This document shows, one piece after another, positions 1 through 12,711 of a stretch of 64,000 nucleotides of DNA; position 1 is the stretch's first letter, and each line of letters opens with the position of its first letter. The notes beneath the pieces were generated by a model. It did no database searches. It saw only the letters and a program-made list of their open reading frames with translations, and had not been told where the DNA came from. Both the position numbers and the translations under genes were made by a program. Source of the DNA: Sialis fuliginosa (taxonomy: Eukaryota > Arthropoda > Insecta > Megaloptera > Sialidae); NCBI GenBank assembly GCA_961205875.1, contig OY540811.1, positions 21,197,248 to 21,261,247 on the forward strand. Reading direction: 5' to 3'.

Positions 1-144
1 TTGCTACAGTAAAGGCACTTAATGCGATAGATACACCTTCAAACACCTACAGTCACATAATATCTGGCGGTAACATCCTTGAGCATGTAGTTATGTTTTC
101 ATGTTTTCAACAATCCCACATAATATGCTATTTTAAATTTTGGC

Positions 145-268
145 CTGCTGCCGCCGGATTGTTGTACGGCTGCGGCAGTGGTTCTCCACCACCACGTATA
201 GATGTCGCCACGTGATGGACGGCGCCAGTTAACCGGACTGTGTAAAAACGCCCACCGCGAATTTTATT
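145..268. other. GC-rich patch with short open frames on the minus strand
   Basis: It stands out in composition near the left edge. Minus-strand frames read RGGGEPLPQPYNNPAAAGQ or, in another frame after a CACAG acceptor-like site, DIYTWWWRTTAAAVQQSGG. Neither is recognised and neither frame is clearly favoured. It could be an exon of a neighbouring gene or a repeat end. Confidence 0.2.
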
Positions 269-1004
269 TTGCATTTGTGTTTGTTATATAACATCAAAAA
301 CTATATCGGTATTGTTTTTGACTCATGTATGTTATTTTAGCCAGAATGGTAGTTTTAATAATAGCTTGTTAAATGGGTGCCCAGGAAATGACAAAATGTG
401 GGTTTCACTGGGAAATGGATGATATGTAAAATGTCTTTTTTATAATTTTTGAATCTTGTTATATGATTTTTTTGTTCTTACTTCATTTACTTTTTTAATG
501 AGAGTTTTGGGTTGAAAACTAACATATTTTAAACTCAAGTAATATAATAATATATCTATTCGATTTAAGATTTTTTCCTGTAGGTACATATCAATGACAC
601 AATCAAAACATGAAATCTTCATTGAAATTTGATTATAAAGAACAAGAAGATATGATCGAATTTACGTACAATATTTAATTTAAACGAATTTTAAACTTAT
701 TCAATTCCTTCCCATTTCCCATCATTTGACATGTATAATATCTATAATAAAATTCAAATTATTATCTAATAAACTTTGGACTCAATAAAATTAGCATAAA
801 AATAATTTTTTCACTCTCGAAGTCTCAATATCTAATATTTCAAGTTATATTTATACAAAACATTTGCATAACGTATAAATATTTATTCCCAACATCTATT
901 ATACATGCGTATATTCCGATCTATTAAAAAATATTTGGCATATAGTATGATCGGATGTAATATTCATTCAGTTATCGAACGCACCAACATGAATCAAAGC
1001 TGTG

Positions 1005-1260
1005 ACTTCGGAGGCGTGTGTGTGTGTGCGAGTGCGCGTGTGACGTATACCGGACCAGCAACGTCACCACGAGCATTAGTAGGTACGCGACAGTGAAGTT
1101 CTCTTGCTGTCATCCGTTGTCGCAATTAAGAGGCAATGTGGGCCGAACGCGAGGGCCTGGTCGATGTCGCAGGTGCCGGCTTAACGTTTGTTGTTGTATT
1201 GGGCCAGTCATGGCCGACTTCACTTTCGTTTCGGTATTGTTCCATTCATAAATGTTGATG
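1005..1260. promoter_or_regulatory. GC-rich island, candidate 5' exon/promoter
   Basis: It begins with a GT-rich run (GTGTGTGTGTGCGAGTGCGCG) and continues with CpG-rich sequence (GTGGGCCGAACGCGAGGGCC). About 90 bp later a pyrimidine tract ends TTTTTTTGCAG. An ORF at 1404 starts with a hydrophobic, signal-like segment followed by NESSGSDDGL, but I do not recognise it. It could be a non-coding first exon; no family evidence. Confidence 0.22.
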
Positions 1261-1660
1261 TGGAATTTTCTATGTTGTGCGTATGCCGGTTGTTATTGAT
1301 CGGATGTGCGTTTTTATTGTAGTATAAATAGATTGATGTTTTTTTGCAGATACTTACCTATATGTCAGCTGAAATATATATTGACAGATGATGGTAGATA
1401 ATAATGGATCAATTGCTGTACGTTCATATTTTCATTATTTTATTTAATATCTTAAATTTATCCACGGTTTCGCCTGTGTGCTGCTCTAAAACGTATAGTA
1501 GTAACGAAAGCAGCGGCAGTGATGACGGCTTAATTACATCAACGTTACAATTTTTTATAAATTTTTTTGTAGAAATTATCAATTGTCAATATTTATTAAT
1601 ACGTACCTACCTGATATGTTTATTTAATATAATGTTTTGGTTTATTTACAGGCGTTAACA

Positions 1661-1812
1661 CTATGCCGTAGTGTTTAGACCAGAAAAACAAAATAGCAAC
1701 ATGGTGTTTTTTTAACAAGATAAAAATAAACCCTATACATAAATTTTTAAATAGGAAAAGTTTTAAAAACACCGTTTTACTGTTTTGTCTTTTTGGTCTA
1801 AACACGGTATTA
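1661..1812. mobile_element. MITE, GTTTAGACC family, copy 1
   Basis: About 150 bp bounded by inverted repeats GTGTTTAGACCAG.AAAACAAAA and TTTTGTCTTTTTGGTCTAAACACGG. A second copy at 12575-12711 has its interior in the opposite orientation. Non-coding, nonautonomous DNA transposon. Confidence 0.7.
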
Positions 1813-3528
1813 CAACTTACTTAGATTTTTTATTTAAAGTGAGTAAGTGTCAATAAACAAACTTCAATTATTTATGTTCGATTTTATAAAAGAGCTAGCA
1901 AATTTATGGGGTATTAATTCTGTGATAGTATCTATGGATTAGCTATGGAATTTTGAGCAATGATACTTCAACTTATTGTAACACAGTTGGCGACTCTGAT
2001 CGTACTAAATAATTTTCATAATATCATCACTGTTTTAATACCATTGGTGTTTACATACTACGCGTACGCGAAAATTGTCAAACACTTCATGAAACTTCAA
2101 GAGAACTGTCAGATAGGTTTGAAACCTCATTTGAAAGTGCGTTTACAATACCGGATATTAAAGTTTGAAATATGAATGTAAAAGTTTGATAGAAACAATT
2201 AATATATTCAACTTGTCGATTCTGTGGAACAATATTTTATGATAATTAATTATCAAGCAGTTCATTCATATATTTCATATTGTAGGTGTTAAAACTTGTT
2301 TTTCTACTTAAGTTGATTCATACAATTATAATTTTATTCTTGTATCTATGTTTAATTTCGAACTTTCTATAAATACATACATATAGATTGCAGGATTATA
2401 TTTTTGAATTAAAAAACCTACACACTATCATTTTAATCTAAGAAAATATTATACTAGTTTTTAAAATTTATCAGTTTATACAACACAATCTTATAAATTT
2501 ATTTAAGTAGAACATTGAACATTTTTTCAATTGTACTTTGTATTAATTTGGATATAATATGTTCTTTTGAAGCATATAAAATAAAAAAAATGATGAAAAG
2601 TAATGAAAATTATATAACTTTTTATTCTTAAGGTTTTATATTTCGATAGCATTTAAATATATCGTTGTAATTTTAATTTTAGCTAGATACATATCATGAT
2701 TTAATAATAGTCCCATTTGTAATATCAATAAATGTAATTAATCAATAAAAATCAAGAAGATTTCACGTCAATACATCGTTCGACTTCTTAACTAACTATT
2801 TAAAAAAATATTAACATTAATACCGAGGTACCTATACATATTAAATTATGATATGATTTTGTAGATTTAATGATTATGAAATTAAATTTAATTTATAGTT
2901 TATGAATTCCAGCTTTCACGTCGCGCATCAATAACTTAGGTACTATGCAATATGTGTTTTTATGCACCTGTATAATTATTTAATATTTTTTTGAAGACTT
3001 AACTGCCGCCAAATGTTTCTTCATTGAATGTAAAAAAAAACGGTATGAATATAGACCAAGTAATTGAATTATACAAAAATGTTATAAAAATAAATCGGAC
3101 GTATACGTCTGTTTTATGAATATATTGACCGTGGTAGCAGAAATTTATTTAGGTAAATTGGTTCTGTTTATGCAGTTTATATCTAATCGCATTTTTGAAA
3201 TTTTTAAAAGATTTAATTTTAAACTATAGATTCTGAAGAATAATTTTAATTATAAATATTTAAAATTGTATGAATCATTTTTATTAAATAAAGTTTGATG
3301 TAAAGTAAACAAGCATACAAAATATATTTTATATATTAAGGTTATTTTAAATCATTTCATTTCGAGATTCTATTTCATTATTCGTTTGTTTGATTGTTAC
3401 TGAAATTAATTAAGTTTGTTTCTCTAGTAATTAGGTTCTATCTATAATTCTATATACATCAATCATTAAATGTATTCGCAACATAACACTTCTTCAGAAG
3501 ATGTCGATCAAAATAACTAAATATAAAA
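1813..3528. other. AT-rich non-coding stretch
   Basis: No open frame of interest (the 71-codon frame at 1960 is hydrophobic low-complexity), no repeat partner seen. Probable flank or first intron of Mrtf. Confidence 0.5.
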
Positions 3529-3717
3529 TGATATATGATATATGAAAACTCGTTTGTTCCATTTTAAAAACAATAATCGAGATGCAGTGGATTTTGAAAG
3601 AAATTTTGACATTCTTTCATATTGTAATTTCAGTTTTGAGCAAAACTCACTCAACTGACATCTCGATTATTTTTTAAAATGGAACGAATGAGTTTAGGAA
3701 CTCACATCCTCATATGT
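3529..3717. mobile_element. Foldback MITE, ACTCGTTYGTTCC family, copy 1
   Basis: Long inverted arms: AACTCGTTTGTTCCATTTT at the left pairs with AAAATGGAACGAATGAGTTT at the right, extending through ATCGAGATGCAGTGGATTTT. A second copy lies at 17434-17686. Non-coding. Confidence 0.75.
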
Positions 3718-5935
3718 AAAAACTATTAGGTGATATGATGTATGTATGTGTAATCCGCCAGCTAACATTGAATAAAATTGGTCAGAAATCGCAATTTAAT
3801 TCTAGAAATTGAAAATTATAAATTGCTTTTAATATTTAATGCAATTAGTATTCATGAACTATTTTTATCCTGCATTCGTGCCAATTTCGGAACATGATAA
3901 AAATGTCCGGCGACACATGTTCCGAGATGATTGGTGTTTTTAATATTTTTATGTTGGTGCAGCGAACACACCGATATATATGCTTTTAACACCTCCTTGG
4001 GTTACGAAATAAGCTGAGGTGATGCAATTCGTCTGGCATTCGGTTTTAATGATATTTATCTCAATTTTCAGTCCCGTTAGCTTATGATTTTCTTGATAAT
4101 ATTTTATTTTATAATTTTTATTTGGTATGTTTACTTATACTTTATAATTATGTTTTTTAATCAATAATTAACTATTTTTTGATAACCAAGTGATAAGAAT
4201 TGATTAGATAAATATAAATTGTAATTATTTAATGACTATATAATACTTAATTATATCTTTGATAGGGGTGGATAGTGTTGTTTGATGAATTTTTTTTCAT
4301 TATAATTACATTATAATTTAATTTTTAGACTAACAGTATGAGTTACCAAACAATTTTTAAAGAGGTTATTTTAGTATCTTGCATAAATGTACTTTTTGGT
4401 TGTTGAAATCACTGTTATTTAAAGAATACAATATTTTCTTTCTATCATTCTTTATATATATAAGAAACATATATCAATTTCAACTTTAAACAATAGTACA
4501 TGTTTCTTGTAGTATACAGTAATTTCATACTGAAAACTTTTGCCAGAACATCGACAAGTGTTGTGTAATTTTATGAAAAAAAATAAGAAAAAATAGGTGA
4601 AAATATTCCACAAGAATATTTCTAATTATCTAACATGGTTGGCGTTGACAGTCAAATTAGTAAACTTAAATCACTGCGTGGAAAAACATGACACATTTTA
4701 TTCCCAACGCAGTTTTTTTTATCTTTTTGTAATTTGAAAAACAAATGTCTGGAAATGGTGTAACGGAATTTTCTAAATGAACGATAATGAGGACACTGAG
4801 GAAAAAAATTAAGTAAATTCAATATAAAAAGGTGTTGAATATGATTTTAGAAGTCGTGAATACCTAGGTAGCAACATTTAATTAACTTTGTTCTAGTTAC
4901 TTAGCCTATTGTAATAACAGACAGATTTATTATACAACTTACAATTAGAAAAAAAATTATTTTAGTTTGCCTTAAGATAAAAGGTATACAAAAAATTGAG
5001 AATATGCAAACAAAATAAAAATAATAGAAATAGCATTGTATTATGGCCAAAATTCTATAAATTTCACATACCAAGAATTTCACATGGCGCAAGTATTTCC
5101 GATTAGTACTGCCAAGAAAACGAAAGTGCAAACGTGTTTTGTGTAAGAAGGGGAAGACATTTCGGCGCTTTACATGTCATAAGACGGGCTCCATTTGTAT
5201 GCTGTCATCGTAAACGCGGGTATTTATTTTATTTGTTGTATTGTCTTCCGTTAACTGCGCCAAGCCAGTTCAAACGCTAGCTAATTTAAAGCATAATGCC
5301 TTTGTTAGACTATTATTAGGGTCAATCAGTTATGTATGTATAACAAGAAATATTGATATGTATCCATCACTGATTCGAATATGCAATATATATATTGTTA
5401 ATGTACATGGAATTTAGTAAGAATATAACAATATTGGCAATACAAAACTATAATAGATGAATCCTATATAGTTACTGTTTATTTTGTAATTTTCCTCTTA
5501 ACAAGCGTTTGAATCACAGTTTTTTCGCAAATAGTTCTGATATATACGCTTGAGTACCACTCGAAGTACATTATAGATATAAAATGTTAAAATTTTAAGA
5601 AGTGTGATAAAATATAATATTAATCATACCGTATTTGAAATAATGTAAATTGTCTTAAAATATATTAATATATATCGAATGTAAGTACAAATAATTTGTT
5701 CACTTTTAACATATCTACGAAGTTTATCAAAGTCAAGTGCGCGTTCTATTCTTATCAAGTCAGATAAAACATTTGTTTTGAATAGAAACTAACAAAATAC
5801 TTGGGATTTTATTCCATAGTTATATTTATTTTCTATCTGGCTAGGGGTTATTTTCGTAAGATGAAATATAACAATATTTTTGACCATTTCAATTTTATTA
5901 AATTTAAAACCCTTTGCCTTACTTATATATTTTAG
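3718..5935. other. AT-rich non-coding stretch with a small GC-richer patch
   Basis: Mostly featureless. Around 5,076-5,213 the composition rises and a + frame reads RKYFRLVLPRKRKCKRVLC then KKGKTFRRFTCHKTGSIC to a stop: Lys/Arg/Cys-rich, no ATG in frame nearby, not recognised. Confidence 0.35.
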
Positions 5936-6513
5936 TTAGGGACTTGAACCAGAATTTATAAACGGTTCGGGTTCAAATATAAATTTTGGTTCGGGTTTGG
6001 GTTCAAAAACCGTTATTTTTAAGGGTTCAGGTTCGGGTTCGGGTTCAAGTTTGTAATTAAAAAAAATTATTTTGTTTGAAAATAAAACATTTTATGGAGA
6101 AGAAAAATCATTAATAGCCATTAAAATATTGTTAAACATTAAATTACATTTTAAAGATTGAAATCTCTACTTTTCAGATTTTTTTTGCGAATTGAAATGA
6201 AATTCAGTTATAGAATTAAAAAAGAAAGTAAAAAAATATGTAAATTTTAGTAGTTGACTTGATATAAGTCACATCATACCATAAAATTCAAACTGATTTC
6301 CAGTATCAGTACATTTTATAATCTATTTTTAAAATCATTGGAGAAAAATATTAAAAATAATTTATTAAACCTTTTAAAAATATATGGTTACCGGTTATCC
6401 ATGAAAAGGTTCGGATTCAGATTCAGGTTCGGTTACTTTGAAATTTAGCGTTCGGTTCGGGTTCAGGTTAATGAAAAATACGGGTCTTTTTCGGGTTTTG
6501 GCTTCAACATCCT
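5936..6513 (+). mobile_element. GGTTCGGGTT-rich dispersed repeat, copy 1
   Basis: It begins GGGACTTGAACCAGAATTTA and contains tandem GGTTCGGGTTC-type words at both ends around an AT-rich core. It shares its whole layout with 61735-62255 in the same orientation. The left end GACTTGAACC and the complement of the right end (GATGTTGAAGCC) suggest degenerate inverted termini, perhaps hAT-type. Non-coding. Confidence 0.7.
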
Positions 6514-6555
6514 TCGGTATTTTCTTGACATTGTGGCATTTTATTAATTATATTT

Positions 6556-7372
6556 AACTAGCTGCTACCCGCGGCTTCGCTCACGTGGATTTCGAAACCC
6601 CCATCCCCATGATATTTTTTCCGCCGGATCGAATAACACTAATTACAACCCTTCATATGTGACAGGGGGTGAAATATTTATTACTAAAAAAAATTCTCCA
6701 TATAAATTTTTCAACCCTTTTGTAATCTCGTAAAGGTTCAATTTTCGGGATACGAAGTAGCCTATGCCCTTCTTGGGGATGCAAGCTATCTCACTGCCAA
6801 ATTTCATTAAGATCCGTAAACAGGTAACAAATAGATAGACTGAGAGATAAACTTTCGCATTTATAATATAAGACTCGACTCCTATGTAAGATAAGGGGTT
6901 GTTTTGTCCCCCTAATAACCTCTCTTCCGTAGTATTTTTCCCGCCAGATCGAATGTAACTAATTATAACCCTTCATATGTGACAGAGGGTGAAATATTAA
7001 ATTTTTCTTATTTTTAGTTTTCTTTAATTATACAAAATCGTAAATATCTCGGCTCCTATGCGAGATAGAGGGTTGATTTTCCCACTGATCCCCCGCCCCC
7101 GTATATTTTTCCCGCTGGATCGAATAAAACCACTTACAACCCTTCATATGTAACGGGGGGTAAAATATTAATTACTAAAAAAAATAAAAAAATTTCCACC
7201 CCTTGCAATTCATTAGGGGTTGAATTTTCGAGATATAAAGTAGTCTATGTCCGTCCTCGGGATGCAAGCTATCTCACCGCCAAATTTCATCAAGATTGGT
7301 TCAGTGGTTTAGCCGTGAAAAGGTAACAAACAGACAGACATACACTTTCGCAGTTATAATATTAGTATGGAT
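6556..7372 (+). repeat. Lepidopteran-type dispersed repeat with three internal units
   Basis: It opens AGCTGCTACCCGCGGCTTCG and closes CTTTCGCAGTTATAATATTAG, a pair I associate with abundant lepidopteran nonautonomous repeats. Inside, a unit containing CCGGATCGAATA and ACAACCCTTCATATGT recurs three times (about 6,620, 6,950 and 7,110). A second unit, GGGATGCAAGCTATCTCAC, occurs twice (about 6,776 and 7,258). Non-coding. Confidence 0.65.
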
Positions 7373-8007
7373 AGTATGGATGTATAGCGTGTTTTGATAT
7401 TTTCAAACCGATATGTTTACCTCGAAAGAGCATGTATTTTTTATTCGATTAAAAACAATATCTACACATGTATGTATATTTTGCACAAGCATATGAGGCA
7501 GACGGTCGTATGTATCTCATTATGATACACGGGACAGACAAAGAGTTAAAATGACTTTAGAAAATCGAATGGTGAGTAACGAAATAGGAAAATCTTAGTT
7601 AAAAAATAAATATGAGATATAAAATGTCTGCATGTTGACTCGCAGATCCTGTAAGTCACAAAATGTCACTGAACTATCCCAATTGAAATATATAGAACTT
7701 GTTTTGTATATGTTAGCAAACAATGTGCACACACATACACGCACGCAGGTTTAATGCGTGTCTATACACAAATATAAATTGCTATTTATTTTTAACTGCC
7801 GCAGCTGAACACATTAAGTTGTGGCAGATTTTAGACCATAAGGGGATTGAACCCGGAAAATAGAGCATATGTGATATATACTGCTCGTGTTCTACTTACT
7901 GATTCTCAGGTACGGCTTAGTGCGTGGCGTCAGGGATTTTTCAGTCACCAATTATTTATTTTTAATTAATTTAATATGATTTCCGTTGTATTTGTTGTCA
8001 GTAATCA
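7373..8007. other. AT-rich non-coding stretch
   Basis: Contains a tRNA-like phrase (GATTGAACCCGG, about 7,848) and later GTACGGCTTAGTGCGTGGCG that could be worn SINE sequence; no complete tRNA fold could be drawn. Otherwise nothing seen. Confidence 0.3.
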
Positions 8008-8558
8008 AGATATTGGCACCAGTCTTGGATATGACCTCAGTAATGGCTATTTTTTAATTAAATGTACTGAACTAGAAATATTTGTTGATATTTGATTACT
8101 ACCATTTCTGAATATTAATCTGTATACATTTTACTATCTTACAGCATAATGTGATGACAATCGGCCAAAAGGTGTCAAAATGGTGGACATTTAAATTATT
8201 TATTAATTACTATATTATCATAGCAACTGCTTTACATTGTTTCAAATATGACGATTATTTCTTTTACATTTTTTGTGTCGTAGTACTTATAATTTTATAA
8301 TCATTAGCAAGTGTCCATCACTGCGTGCTCATTACTGGGGTTTCTTTATCCATTACTGGAGAAAAAACATATACAAAATAAAAGGCTATAATTTAAAAAA
8401 CAAACTATATTTGCGGACTTTCGTAATTAAATTGATTAAATAAAGAGTTACTTGTTTTATGAGTAACATGAGTTCATGAGAATTACAAAAAATAAGCCCG
8501 TCAATCATAAAAACAGTAAACCTTACTCTTATAATGGCCATAACTGGTGCCAGTACCT
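8008..8558 (+). mobile_element. TA-flanked DNA transposon (570-bp family), copy A
   Basis: It aligns end to end with 28843-29412 (for example GGCACCAGTCTTGGATATGAC and TAACTGGTGCCAGTACCT at the ends). The right end is followed by TA; the left terminus has two substitutions. Non-coding. Confidence 0.8.
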
Positions 8559-9240
8559 TATATACTCATTATCATTCATTTTTCACCATCTAGGTTGTTT
8601 CGGTCGTTCAGAAACACTTCGGAAAGCGAGCGCTAAATAAATTTTTTTATAATTCTATTTGAATATCATTTGTAAGATGTTTTTATACCTACATCATTTA
8701 AGCCAATAAAAAAAATGTCAAAAATTAATTAATACATTTGATGTAACCCCTTGAAAACATTTCGTTTTGATTGAAATCAGTACTGTCTTAATATCAATAA
8801 TTTATATTTAATTATTAACTCTGTCAGTATAAACTTTTATATTTCAACAAAACTAAAAAAATCCAAACGATAATAGGTAATAATGACTATAAATTATTTC
8901 TGACTTTGTAATGCTCACTATTACTATAGTATTCTTCCTGTAATATGTTATGATAATAATTAATATTAAAATTTAACCAAAGTATTATAAAAAAATTAAT
9001 ATTTTTATTATTTTATTATTATCAATATTAATTATTGCAAAATTTATCCAAAGATTATGATAAACGTTTTATTTTGTTATATTTGAATAAAATAGGATGC
9101 GGTTAGTTTAGTAGGTACATATATCATATCAGTAAAAAATAATATAACAAACATTTACTGTGCAAAATTTAAATTGTTTTTCTTAACGGAATATTGTTTT
9201 GTTTTTCTTTCAAATTATCAATATTAGATTTATTTACATC

Positions 9241-10012
9241 CAGACGGCTGTGCATTTATTTAAGTACAAGTACTTAACTACTTCTTTGAGTAATTGTACT
9301 TACTTACTTTTCAAATGAATGTAAGTAACTGTACTTGTACTTAAATTCTTTACCGCAAACACAAGTATTTGTAGTTGTACCTACTTTAATAGATTTATTA
9401 AAAAATAATTGTACTTAAATATATACATAAAAATGTACTTAGGTAGGTACTTTAATGGCACCTACTTCAGTACATTATTCAGCAACAGATATGACGTACT
9501 GACACCAGTTATGGTCACTATAAGAGCAAGGTTTACTGTTTATAAGTAACTTTTTATTTAATCAATTTAATTACCAAATTCCGCACATATAGTTGTTTTT
9601 TTTAAATTATTGCCTTTTATTTTGTTTATGATTTTTCTCCAGTAATGGATAAAGTAAAACCAGTAATGAGCACGCAGTAATGGACACTTGTTAACGATTA
9701 CAAAATAATAAGTACTACGACACAAAAGATATAAAAGAAAGAATCGTCAAATTTGAAACAATGTAAAGCAGTTACTATGATAATATAATAATTGATAAAT
9801 AAATTATACTAATAATTAGTCAAATGTCCACCATTTTGACACCTATTAATATTTAGAAATAGTAGTAATCAAATATCAACAAATATTTCTAATTCAGTAG
9901 ATTTAATTAAAAAATTGCCATTACTGGGTCATATCCAAAACTGGTGACTGGTACCAGTACCTTATAAACATTCAATTTGCTTGTACTTTTTTTGTACTTA
10001 TACACAGCTCTG
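9241..10012. mobile_element. hAT-like nonautonomous element, interrupted by copy B
   Basis: Termini CAGACGGCTGTGCATTTA and TATACACAGCTCTG are imperfect inverted repeats. Subterminal sequence is packed with AAGTACTT/AAGTACAAGTA words on both sides of the insertion. Flanking 8-mers TTTACATC (9233-9240) and TTAACATG (10013-10020) match at 6 of 8 positions, like an aged hAT target duplication. Confidence 0.6.
9494..9962 (-). mobile_element. TA-flanked DNA transposon (570-bp family), copy B, inserted in a hAT-like element
   Basis: The reverse complement of the copies at 8008-8558 and 28843-29412, about 100 bp shorter. It starts ACGTACTGACACCAGTTATGG and ends GGTACCAGTACCT followed by TA. It lies inside 9241-10012, implying a later insertion. 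Confidence 0.78.
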
Positions 10013-10020
10013 TTAACATG

Positions 10021-12574
10021 TTAATGGGTTAACATAATTTTAATCAGTATTTACATTTGTTAATCCGTACCTGAACATTTAAATACTTAATGTTTTGCAA
10101 AGTCAAAGACCTTTCATCTCGAAAATAAGTCTGGCATAAAAAGCGAGTAGCAACTGACCAATTCACGCATATTTATCAGAACTCGCTAAAAGAAGTTTTG
10201 TATTGACATTGCTAGATCTTCGTGCAACATCAACGTGTAAGCTGTGAAATAAACGGCGCTGTCACCACACTATGCATTCTCGATATTAAAATTAAAAAGC
10301 GGTTGTTGGCTTTACAGTCAGCGAATCCCAACTGTTGTAAAACATTTGGAAATGTTCGATAGTTTATGTATATTTTCCAGAAGATTCAGAAATAGGTTAA
10401 ATCTGTATTATTTTCACAACTTAAAAAGTAATACAGATTACTGATAATTAATAAAAAAATGTTATCCAATGTTTTTTGCCTTTTGAAAAGTACATAACTA
10501 AACAACAATTATCCCAAAGGATTGGTTAACCAGAGTTAAGTTCAGCATTTTGGTTTCTCATTATACAAGTATAATTTGTTAAAATATTCGTAGACTGCTG
10601 GTTTCTGTATAAAATATTTTTCACATGTGCCTGATAAGTTATGTTTATCAATTATTTATACATTCTTTTGATTTAGGTTTATGTAAAAATAATTGTGTAT
10701 ATGCGGTATATGTGTGTGCTGTATGTTTTTATTTATTTTTGTTTGTATGACACAGCTAGAGTTTATCTAAATCTAAAGATATTTAGATTTGTAGTACGAA
10801 ATGGTGACATCTAAGTATAAATATAAACTTTTGCGTACTTTGGCGTAATGGATAATAAATTATGTTGACAATTTGAGTTTTCAGAAGTCGATATGATTAA
10901 ATCTAAAAAAACACTCAGTTAAGAAAATCAATATTTTTATAAAAAACACTTACAGAATTTTAAATGGAAGATTGCAAATACTTTACAAAAAACAAGTCCG
11001 ATTATTAATTAATAATCATTACTTCCGGTAAGATTTACTCGACACAGTTATCGTTTCATGACAAATTGTATGCAAAACATTAGAATTTTTTCTAACATGC
11101 ACCATTTCAAAAATAATTTGAAAAATTAAAATATTTACAAGAGTAAACATTCGTTTCCGGTTTTAAGATTGTTTTAAAAATAGAAAGTTTCCTTTCTCAA
11201 AGAAAATTAATCCTAAATATAAAATTTTACTCCTCTATGTATTGTCATTTTTGAGTTACATCGTTTACAGACAAATAGACAGACATACATCATGGTAAAA
11301 ATAGGAAAAATTTAAATGGATATATCTATCAAAATCTCGAACCCGAGCAACCAAAGCAGGTAAACTTGACATGAATCCAAAGATGTTGTTCATTAAAATA
11401 GTATTATCATGTAATCAATGGAACGCTGAAAAAATGATCTTTCTTTTTTATATTAGGTAAAAAAATGATATTGGGCACGATAAAAAAGTTATATTACAAT
11501 GAAGTTCGTAAGAAAATTGTGGGGAACCCTTAAGATTTAGAGAAAAATGAATAATGTCAAAAAATAATTTTCTTATTAAGAACTTTAAAATAAACTAAAG
11601 AAAATTGAAATCGGATGATTAGGAGCTGAGATATGTACAGTCAATTTTAAAACACCGGTGGGGACCATCTTTAGCGCCGCTGTACCGTGGGTTCCTGCAG
11701 GATTTACCTGGGCACAGTTGCTGTTTCATGAAATAGAATAGTTCGGGCGTTCAAAGTATATAAATCAACCGGGCTATTGGACTATATTAAAAGTTTTATA
11801 TTTCCCTTTCTGAAAATACTTTTCTCTTACTACTTCCCATTATATCAAAATGACTCCTGAATACGTATTTTTTCATGTATTCTATAGGCGTAAATTTGTA
11901 AAAGGATTATAATTATATTAATGTTTGGTTATTATACATTATAAATTTTAACTCAAGTAAATATTAATTGTATTGATTTCGCTTTTTTGCGATAAAAAGT
12001 AACTTGTCGCACGACTAAAAAAACAATGCTACGAAAATGAATAATAGTTAAGATTTATCACTTTTCAGAAGAACTAAGAATAAACCAGACACCTACTTCA
12101 AAATTTCTTGCAAAATAACTGCTATTTGAAATTGTTCCATGCATAATTTTGACGTCATATTAAATGCAGCAACTGTATACAAGAACAGATACAATATTAA
12201 TGTTAACGGGGGTCCCATAAACTGACGTCACGTGAATTGCAGAGGGTTTTGCAGCATCCCAAGGCCACCTGTCAAAAGTTATAGCGTTAACATATCACTC
12301 GTTGTAGCCCACTTAATCGGATACGTAGATATTTTGTGCACTGTCGAACGTTAAATGTATAGCGTAAATGATGGTATGACGTCAGCGCGTTTTGTTTTTC
12401 GCAAACGTATGTCGTAAATATTGAAAAATTTTATGCTTTTTGCAAATTTTTTATGTGATTCATTGTACAAGTTTTTACTGTTTTCTGTTGGTTAATATTT
12501 TAGAGGAAATTATTTCCCTGTAAAGTTTATAATATGATGGAATAATTGGTATTTTTGTGGGTGGTTAGTATTCC
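10021..12574. other. AT-rich non-coding stretch
   Basis: A weak repeat at about 11,145-11,350 (GACAGACATACATCATGGTA, then TTAAATGGATATATCTATCAA) has a diverged relative at 15,246-15,400 (TCAAAATGGATATTTCCGTC). GC-richer bits at 11,650-11,750 and 12,205-12,290 are unassigned. No gene seen. Confidence 0.4.
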
Positions 12575-12711
12575 TTATGCCTTGTTTAGACCAAAAAGAC
12601 AAAACGGTGTTTTAAAAAAAACTTTGCATTTAAAAATGTGTAGGGTTTGTTCCTATTTTGTTAAAAAAACTTGTTGCTGTTTTTCTCTTTTGGTCTAAAC
12701 ACGGTATTAGA
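12575..12711. mobile_element. MITE, GTTTAGACC family, copy 2
   Basis: Bounded by TTGTTTAGACCAAAAAGAC and CTTTTGGTCTAAACACGGTA. The interior (GTGTAGGGTTTGTTCC) matches the reverse complement of copy 1's interior. Confidence 0.7.

Noticed and set aside
7840..7930. Possible tRNA or tRNA-derived SINE
   Set aside because: Only a T-loop-like GATTGAACCCGG phrase; no cloverleaf could be drawn.
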